Below, one piece after another: positions 58,896 to 64,000 of a stretch of 64,000 nucleotides of DNA. How positions within the stretch are numbered: position 1 is the stretch's first letter; each line of letters begins with the position of its first letter. Under the pieces are notes generated by a model, which saw only the letters and a program-made list of their open reading frames with translations, searched no databases and had not been told where the DNA came from. The stretch is taken from the NCBI GenBank assembly GCA_024349765.1, contig AP026073.1, positions 8,060,001-8,124,000 of the forward strand. The letters are read 5' to 3'. Origin of the DNA: Streptomyces nigrescens (GTDB lineage Bacteria; Actinomycetota; Actinomycetes; Streptomycetales; Streptomycetaceae). Made by a program: the position numbers and the translations under genes.

Positions 58896-61447
58896 CCGTC
58901 ACCACTACGGGGTCGAGCAGCGGCTCCGCCGCGGTCCCCCCGGAGGACCTCGTCACCCTGACGATCGACGGCATCGAGATCTCCGTCCCCAAGGGGACGC
59001 TGGTCATCCGCGCCGCCGAACTCCTCGGCATCGAGATCCCGCGCTTCTGCGACCACCCGCTGCTGGACCCCGCGGGCGCCTGCCGGCAGTGCATCGTGGA
59101 GGTCGAGGGCCAGCGCAAGCCGATGGCGTCCTGCACGATCACCTGCACCGACGGCATGGTCGTCAAGTCGCAGCTGACGTCGCCGGTGGCCGAGAAGGCG
59201 CAGCGCGGCGTGATGGAGCTGCTGCTGATCAACCACCCGCTGGACTGCCCGGTCTGCGACAAGGGCGGCGAGTGCCCGCTGCAGAACCAGGCGATGCAGG
59301 TCGGTGACCCGGACTCGCGCTTCGAGGGGAAGAAGCGCACGTTCGCCAAGCCGGTGCCGATCTCCACCCAGGTGCTGCTGGACCGTGAGCGGTGCGTGCT
59401 GTGCGCGCGCTGCACCCGCTTCAGCAACCAGATCGCCGGCGACCCGATGATCGAGCTGGTCGAGCGCGGCGCGCTCCAGCAGGTCGGCACGGGGGAGGGC
59501 GACCCCTTCCAGTCGTACTTCTCCGGCAACACCATCCAGATCTGCCCGGTCGGCGCGCTCACCTCGGCCGCCTACCGCTTCCGCTCCCGCCCCTTCGACC
59601 TGGTGTCGTCGCCGTCGGTGTGCGAGCACTGCGCGGGCGGCTGCGCGACGCGCACCGACCACCGGCGCGGCAAGGTCATGCGGCGGCTGGCGGCGAACGA
59701 CCCGGAGGTCAACGAGGAGTGGATCTGCGACAAGGGGCGCTTCGCCTTCCGGTACGCGCAGCAGCGTGACCGGCTGGAGCACCCGTTGGTGCGCAACGCG
59801 GAGTCCGGGGAACTGGAGCCGGCGAGCTGGCCGACGGCCCTCGCGGCGGCGGCCCGCGGGCTGGCCGCGGCCAAGGGCCGTACCGGTGTGCTGACCGGCG
59901 GCCGGCTCACCGTCGAGGACGCCTACGCGTACGCCAAGTTCGCCCGGATCGCGCTGCACACCAACGACATCGACTTCCGGGCCCGGGCGCACAGCGCCGA
60001 GGAGGCGGACTTCCTGGCGGCCCGGGTCGCCGGCCGCGGCCGTGACCTCGGGGGCGACGGGGTCACGTACGCCGCCCTGGAGAAGGCGCCGGCCGTGCTG
60101 CTGGCGGGCATCGAGGCGGAGGAGGAGGCGCCCGGCGTCTTCCTGCGGCTGCGCAAGGCCCACCGCAAGTACGGGCAGCGCACCTTCGGGCTCGCCGCCT
60201 ACGCCTCCCGCGGGCTGATCAAGGCCGGCGGGACGCTGCTGCCGGCCGCGCCCGGCACCGAAACGGAATGGCTGGACGCGCTGGCCGGCAACGAGGCAGC
60301 GGGCGCGGAGAGCCTTCCCGCGGAGGGCGGTGGCGGACGACGGGCGGGCCTGGACGGCGAGGGGCACGCGGCGGCCGAGGCGCTGCGCGCGGACGGCGCG
60401 GTGATCGTCGTCGGTGAGCGGCTGGCGGCGGTGCCGGGTGCGCTGACCGCCGCGGTGCGCGCCGCCACCGCGACCGGCGCGCGGCTGGTGTGGATCCCGC
60501 GGCGGGCGGGCGAACGCGGCGCGGTGGAGGCGGGCGCGCTGCCCGGTCTGCTGCCCGGCGGCCGGCCGGCCACCGACCCGCGGGCCCGCGACGAGGTCGC
60601 CGCCGCCTGGGGCGTGGCCGCGCTGCCGCACCGGCACGGCCGGGACACCGGCCAGATCATCGAGGCCGCGGCGACCGGTGAGCTGAGCGCGCTGCTGGTG
60701 GCCGGCGTCGAGGTCGCCGACCTGCCGGACCCGGCCCGGGCGCGGACCGCCCTGGACGAGGTCGGGTTCCTGGTCAGCCTGGAGCTGCGGCCCTCCGAGG
60801 TCACCGAGCGGGCCGATGTGGTCCTCCCGGTGGCGGCCGTGGTGGAGAAGGCAGGAACGTTCCTCAACTGGGAGGGCCGGGCCCGGCTGTTCGAGGCCGC
60901 GCTCAAGCCCGACCAGATGACCCGCCGCCATCTGCTGCCGGACTCCCGGGTGCTGCACATGCTCGCCGACGCCCTCGACGTCCACCTGGCGCTGCCGGAC
61001 GTCGCCTCCGTACGCCGCGAGCTGACCCGGCTCGGCAACTGGGACGGCCCGTACGCGGGCGACCCGCTGGAGACCGGGCGGCCGCTGCCCCGGCCCGGCA
61101 CCGGCGAGGCGGTGCTCGCCGGGCACCGGCTGCTGCTGGACCAGGGCGTCCTCCAGGAAGGCGACGAGGCGCTGGCCGGCACCCGGCACGCCGCCGTCGC
61201 CCGGCTGTCGGAGACCACCGCCGCCGAGACCGGCGTCAAGGACGGCGACGTGCTGGCGGTCAGCGGGCCGGCCGGCTCGGTGCGGCTGCCGCTGCGGGTC
61301 ACGCCGATGCCCGACCGGGTGGTGTGGCTGCCGCTCAACTCCACGGACGGGGGCGTCGCCGCCGACACCGGTGCGCGCCCCGGCGAACTGGTGAGGATCT
61401 CCGCCGCCCCGGGCACGCCGGAGCCGGCCAAGGAGGTGGACGCATGA
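58892..61447 (+). CDS. nuoG: NADH-quinone oxidoreductase subunit G
   Basis: NuoG is the largest peripheral subunit, with an N-terminal ferredoxin-like part and a molybdopterin-oxidoreductase-like C-terminal domain without Mo cofactor. The [2Fe-2S] ligands are in [16 protein letters not shown], the His-ligated cluster in [18 protein letters not shown], and the next [4Fe-4S] in [15 protein letters not shown] with ICPVGALT. The additional [13 protein letters not shown] near residue 250 matches the N7-type cluster found in some bacteria. Length is 851 residues. The stop overlaps nuoH. Confidence 0.97.
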   Translation: MTVTTTGSSSGSAAVPPEDLVTLTIDGIEISVPKGTLVIRAAELLGIEIPRFCDHPLLDPAGACRQCIVEVEGQRKPMASCTITCTDGMVVKSQLTSPVAEKAQRGVMELLLINHPLDCPVCDKGGECPLQNQAMQVGDPDSRFEGKKRTFAKPVPISTQVLLDRERCVLCARCTRFSNQIAGDPMIELVERGALQQVGTGEGDPFQSYFSGNTIQICPVGALTSAAYRFRSRPFDLVSSPSVCEHCAGGCATRTDHRRGKVMRRLAANDPEVNEEWICDKGRFAFRYAQQRDRLEHPLVRNAESGELEPASWPTALAAAARGLAAAKGRTGVLTGGRLTVEDAYAYAKFARIALHTNDIDFRARAHSAEEADFLAARVAGRGRDLGGDGVTYAALEKAPAVLLAGIEAEEEAPGVFLRLRKAHRKYGQRTFGLAAYASRGLIKAGGTLLPAAPGTETEWLDALAGNEAAGAESLPAEGGGGRRAGLDGEGHAAAEALRADGAVIVVGERLAAVPGALTAAVRAATATGARLVWIPRRAGERGAVEAGALPGLLPGGRPATDPRARDEVAAAWGVAALPHRHGRDTGQIIEAAATGELSALLVAGVEVADLPDPARARTALDEVGFLVSLELRPSEVTERADVVLPVAAVVEKAGTFLNWEGRARLFEAALKPDQMTRRHLLPDSRVLHMLADALDVHLALPDVASVRRELTRLGNWDGPYAGDPLETGRPLPRPGTGEAVLAGHRLLLDQGVLQEGDEALAGTRHAAVARLSETTAAETGVKDGDVLAVSGPAGSVRLPLRVTPMPDRVVWLPLNSTDGGVAADTGARPGELVRISAAPGTPEPAKEVDA

Positions 61448-62832
61448 TGCAGCTCGGTCAACTGGCCGCCGCGCAGACCGCGCTGGCCCAGGAGGACCTG
61501 TCGATGTTCGGCCGCGACCCGTGGTGGCTGGTCGTCATCAAGGCGGTCTTCTGCTTCGCGTTCCTGATGCTGACGGTGCTGTTCTCCATCGTGTGGGAGC
61601 GCAAGGTCGTCGCCTGGATGCAGTTGCGCATCGGCCCCAACCGGCACGGGCCCTGGGGCATGCTCCAGTCGCTCGCCGACGGCATCAAACTGATGCTGAA
61701 GGAGGACCTGGTCGTCCGGCGGGCCGACAAACTGGTCTACGTCCTCGCGCCGATCGTGGCGGCCATCCCGGCGTTCATGGCGATCGCGGTGGTCCCGTTC
61801 GGCCCGGCCGACAACGAGATCTCGATCTTCGGCCACCGCACCCCGATGCAGCTGACCGACCTGCCGATCGGCATCCTCTACATCCTGGCCACCGCCTCGG
61901 TGGGCATCTACGGCATCGTGCTGGCGGGCTGGTCCTCCGGCTCGACGTACCCGCTGCTGGGCGGTCTCCGCTCGTGCGCGCAGATGATCTCGTACGAGAT
62001 CGCCATGGGCGCCGCCTTCGCCTCGGTCTTCCTGTACTCCGGGTCGATGTCGACGTCGACCATCGTGGAGTCGCAGCAGAACAGGTGGTACATCCTGCTG
62101 CTGCCGGTGTCGTTCCTCATCTACATCGCGACGATGGTGGGGGAGACCAACCGGGCGCCGTTCGACATGCCGGAGTCCGAGGGCGACCTCGTGGGCGGCT
62201 TCAACACCGAGTACTCGTCCATCAAGTTCGCGATGTTCATGCTCGCCGAGTACGTGAACATGGTGACGGTCTCGGCGGTCGCGACCACCCTCTTCCTCGG
62301 CGGCTGGCGGGCCCCGTACCCGATCTCGACGTTCTGGGAGGGCGCCAACCACGGCTGGTGGCCGATGCTGTGGTTCACGATCAAGGTGCAGCTGCTGCTG
62401 TTCTTCTTCATCTGGCTGCGCGGCACGCTCCCCCGGGTGCGCTACGACCAGCTGATGAAGCTGGGCTGGAAGGTCCTCATCCCGGTCTCGCTGGTCTGGC
62501 TGATGCTCGTCGCCAGCGTCCGGGCGCTGAAGAACGAGGGCTACAACTTCTCCCAGATCGTGCTCTACGTCGCCGGCGGCGCGGTCGTGCTGCTGCTGAT
62601 CTCGCTGCTCGTGGACTTCTTCCGGCGCGGCGAGAACGAGGAGGAGCCGGACGGCGAGGGGGCGTTCGACCCGATGGCCGGCGGGTTCCCGGTGCCGCCG
62701 CTGCCCGGGCAGAGCCTGCCGCCGGTGCCGCGCCGACGCCCGCGCCATCAGCGTGAGTTGATTGTCAGTGGTCGGGTGGACACTGTCAGTGACGGAAACG
62801 AAACCGACGGAAAGGGGGGCGACGGTGCCTGA
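61444..62832 (+). CDS. nuoH: NADH-quinone oxidoreductase subunit H
   Basis: NuoH is a membrane subunit joining the quinone cavity to the proton pumps. The 462-residue product has eight membrane helices. Conserved loops include [22 protein letters not shown] and [13 protein letters not shown], the quinone-side [27 protein letters not shown], and [22 protein letters not shown]. The C-terminus has an unusual Pro/Arg-rich extension of about 70 residues after the last helix. ATG 61444 overlaps the nuoG stop; ATG 61447 is an equally possible start. It overlaps nuoI by eight bases. Confidence 0.97.
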   Translation: MMQLGQLAAAQTALAQEDLSMFGRDPWWLVVIKAVFCFAFLMLTVLFSIVWERKVVAWMQLRIGPNRHGPWGMLQSLADGIKLMLKEDLVVRRADKLVYVLAPIVAAIPAFMAIAVVPFGPADNEISIFGHRTPMQLTDLPIGILYILATASVGIYGIVLAGWSSGSTYPLLGGLRSCAQMISYEIAMGAAFASVFLYSGSMSTSTIVESQQNRWYILLLPVSFLIYIATMVGETNRAPFDMPESEGDLVGGFNTEYSSIKFAMFMLAEYVNMVTVSAVATTLFLGGWRAPYPISTFWEGANHGWWPMLWFTIKVQLLLFFFIWLRGTLPRVRYDQLMKLGWKVLIPVSLVWLMLVASVRALKNEGYNFSQIVLYVAGGAVVLLLISLLVDFFRRGENEEEPDGEGAFDPMAGGFPVPPLPGQSLPPVPRRRPRHQRELIVSGRVDTVSDGNETDGKGGDGA

Positions 62833-63442
62833 GTTCCAGAACCCCGTGGCCGGCTTCGGCGTGACCTTCAAGGCCATGTTCAAGAAGCGGCTGACCGAGC
62901 AGTACCCGGAGGAGAAGAAGCCGACGGCGCCGCGCTTCCACGGCCGCCATCAGCTCAACCGGCACCCCGACGGGCTGGAGAAGTGCATCGGCTGCGAGCT
63001 GTGCGCCTGGGCCTGCCCGGCCGACGCGATCTACGTCGAGGGCGCGGACAACACCGACGAGGAGCGCTACTCCCCGGGCGAGCGCTACGGCCGCGTCTAC
63101 CAGATCAACTACCTGCGCTGCATCCTGTGCGGCCTGTGCGTGGAGGCCTGTCCCACCCGCGCACTGACCATGACCAATGAGTACGAACTCGCCGACCGGT
63201 CCCGCACCTCGCTCATCTACACCAAGGAGGAGCTGCTCGCCGGCCTGGAGGACACGATGGTCGACACGCCGCATGCCATCCACCCCGGCATGACGGAGAA
63301 GGACTACTACAACGGCCTGGTGACCGAGGCCGCCCCGGGGACGGTCCGTCAGGTCGCGGTGTCCAAGGGCGAGCAGCCCCAGGAGGCCGCCGCCACGACC
63401 GGCCCGCAGGAGCCCGCCGCGCGGGAGGTGACCGAGCGATGA
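62825..63442 (+). CDS. nuoI: NADH-quinone oxidoreductase subunit I
   Basis: NuoI carries clusters N6a and N6b, linking the NuoG wire to N2. The 205-residue product has two [4Fe-4S] ferredoxin motifs, [16 protein letters not shown] and [16 protein letters not shown]. They are followed by the conserved [18 protein letters not shown]. The last 40 residues are a variable tail. GTG 62825 is preferred because it gives the standard [19 protein letters not shown] start. It overlaps nuoH by eight bases and nuoJ by four. Confidence 0.97.
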   Translation: MPEFQNPVAGFGVTFKAMFKKRLTEQYPEEKKPTAPRFHGRHQLNRHPDGLEKCIGCELCAWACPADAIYVEGADNTDEERYSPGERYGRVYQINYLRCILCGLCVEACPTRALTMTNEYELADRSRTSLIYTKEELLAGLEDTMVDTPHAIHPGMTEKDYYNGLVTEAAPGTVRQVAVSKGEQPQEAAATTGPQEPAAREVTER

Positions 63443-64000
63443 CCTCCCTCGCCGCCGCGGCCTCCACCGGCGAGGCCGTGCAGTTCTGGCTCCTGGGCAC
63501 CGTCGCCGTCGTCGGCGCCCTCTGCACGATCCTGATGAAGCGGGCCGTGCACAGCGCCCTGTCGCTCGCCGGCACCATGATCGTCCTGGCGGTCTTCTAC
63601 CTCGCCAACGGCGCGTACTTCCTCGGCGTCGTGCAGATCGTCGTCTACACCGGCGCGATCATGATGCTGTTCCTGTTCGTCGTCATGCTGGTCGGCGTCA
63701 CCGCCGCGGACTCCCTCAAGGAGACGCTCAAGGGCCAGCGCTGGCTCGCCGCCGGACTGGGCCTCGGCTTCGGCATCCTGCTGATCGCCGGCATCGGCAA
63801 CGCCTCCCTCAAGGAGTTCAACGGCCTCGGCGAGGCCAACGCCGGAGGCAACGTCCAGGGCCTGGCCGCGCTCATCTTCACCAAGTACGTCTTCGCCTTC
63901 GAGATCACCGGCGCCCTGCTGATCACCGCGGCCGTCGGCGCGATGGTGCTCACCCACCGGGAGCGCACCGAGCGCGCCAGGACCCAGCGCGAGCAGTCCG
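63439..64000 (+). CDS. nuoJ: NADH-quinone oxidoreductase subunit J, 3' end beyond window
   Basis: NuoJ is a membrane-arm subunit whose third helix takes part in the proton-channel transition. The visible 187 residues include four to five membrane helices, with the conserved [33 protein letters not shown], in which the pi-bulge helix lies. The frame is open at base 64000 and the family usually has a longer C-terminal tail, so the gene is incomplete here. ATG 63439 overlaps the nuoI stop. The operon should continue with nuoK to nuoN. Confidence 0.95.
   Translation, partial: MTSLAAAASTGEAVQFWLLGTVAVVGALCTILMKRAVHSALSLAGTMIVLAVFYLANGAYFLGVVQIVVYTGAIMMLFLFVVMLVGVTAADSLKETLKGQRWLAAGLGLGFGILLIAGIGNASLKEFNGLGEANAGGNVQGLAALIFTKYVFAFEITGALLITAAVGAMVLTHRERTERARTQREQS

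Noticed and set aside
58874-62883. Very long reverse open frames opposite nuoG and nuoH
   Set aside because: These are artefacts of extreme third-position GC. The forward genes carry all iron-sulfur and membrane motifs.

Overview
The window comes from a Streptomyces chromosome or a very close relative. Coding DNA is extremely GC-rich with strong third-position GC bias, GTG and TTG starts are common, many genes overlap by 1-4 bases, twin-arginine and lipoprotein signals are frequent, and there are Streptomyces-type families: a WhiJ-like regulator with a DUF397 partner, a zinc-ribbon membrane protein of the streptophobe type, DUF4229 and DUF4291. I see no rRNA, tRNA, CRISPR array, insertion sequence or prophage. 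Almost everything looks like core chromosome.

Layout. 1-5050: an FAD monooxygenase cut by the window edge with a divergent TetR, a MazG-like protein, a cupin-SDR pair and an unknown protein. 5493-13328: hemL, a histidine phosphatase, a lipoprotein polysaccharide deacetylase, and the system II cytochrome c assembly operon resA-ccdA-resB-ccsB. 13442-16339: a Tat-exported phospholipase C and two small genes. 16428-22879: mqnL-mqnP, a rhomboid protease, mqnM, an AsnC regulator and mqnE. 23045-33991: a small membrane protein, a Cys-containing leader peptide before a DAACS symporter, MarR/MFS, an F420-type protein, a hydrolase, a TetR/acyl-CoA ligase pair and a WhiJ-type cluster. 33954-37258: a three-gene operon of two small zinc-ribbon proteins and a 914-residue TPR membrane protein. 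37702-44061: a cold-shock gene, mqnA, a Ser/Thr kinase, mqnC, a degenerate amidohydrolase and menG. 44381-52720: the streptophobe-type protein, a GNAT, a geranylgeranyl reductase, a hydrolase, a secreted RelA-like enzyme and an NlpC/P60 hydrolase. 53467-64000: nuoA to nuoJ, cut by the window end.

How the genes work together. This is a respiratory neighbourhood. HemL feeds heme, the Res/Ccs proteins attach heme to c-type cytochromes, six futalosine-pathway genes (mqnA, C, E, L, M, P) plus menG make menaquinone, the reductase probably saturates its side chain, and complex I passes electrons to it. mqnB, mqnD and the polyprenyl diphosphate synthase are not in the window. A good Rex operator in front of nuoA links complex I to the NADH/NAD+ ratio.

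Most unusual observations. (1) A near-identical 29-bp element occurs twice, once beside mqnP and once upstream of menG. (2) At least nine genes are followed by tandem copies of their own 3' end, often including the stop codon, and two more places duplicate Shine-Dalgarno plus start-codon cassettes. (3) A leaderless Cys-containing leader peptide precedes a transporter that may therefore carry cystine. (4) An apparently exported (p)ppNpp-synthetase-like protein is present. (5) A degenerate amidohydrolase is coupled to mqnC. (6) The zinc-ribbon/TPR operon is uncharacterised.
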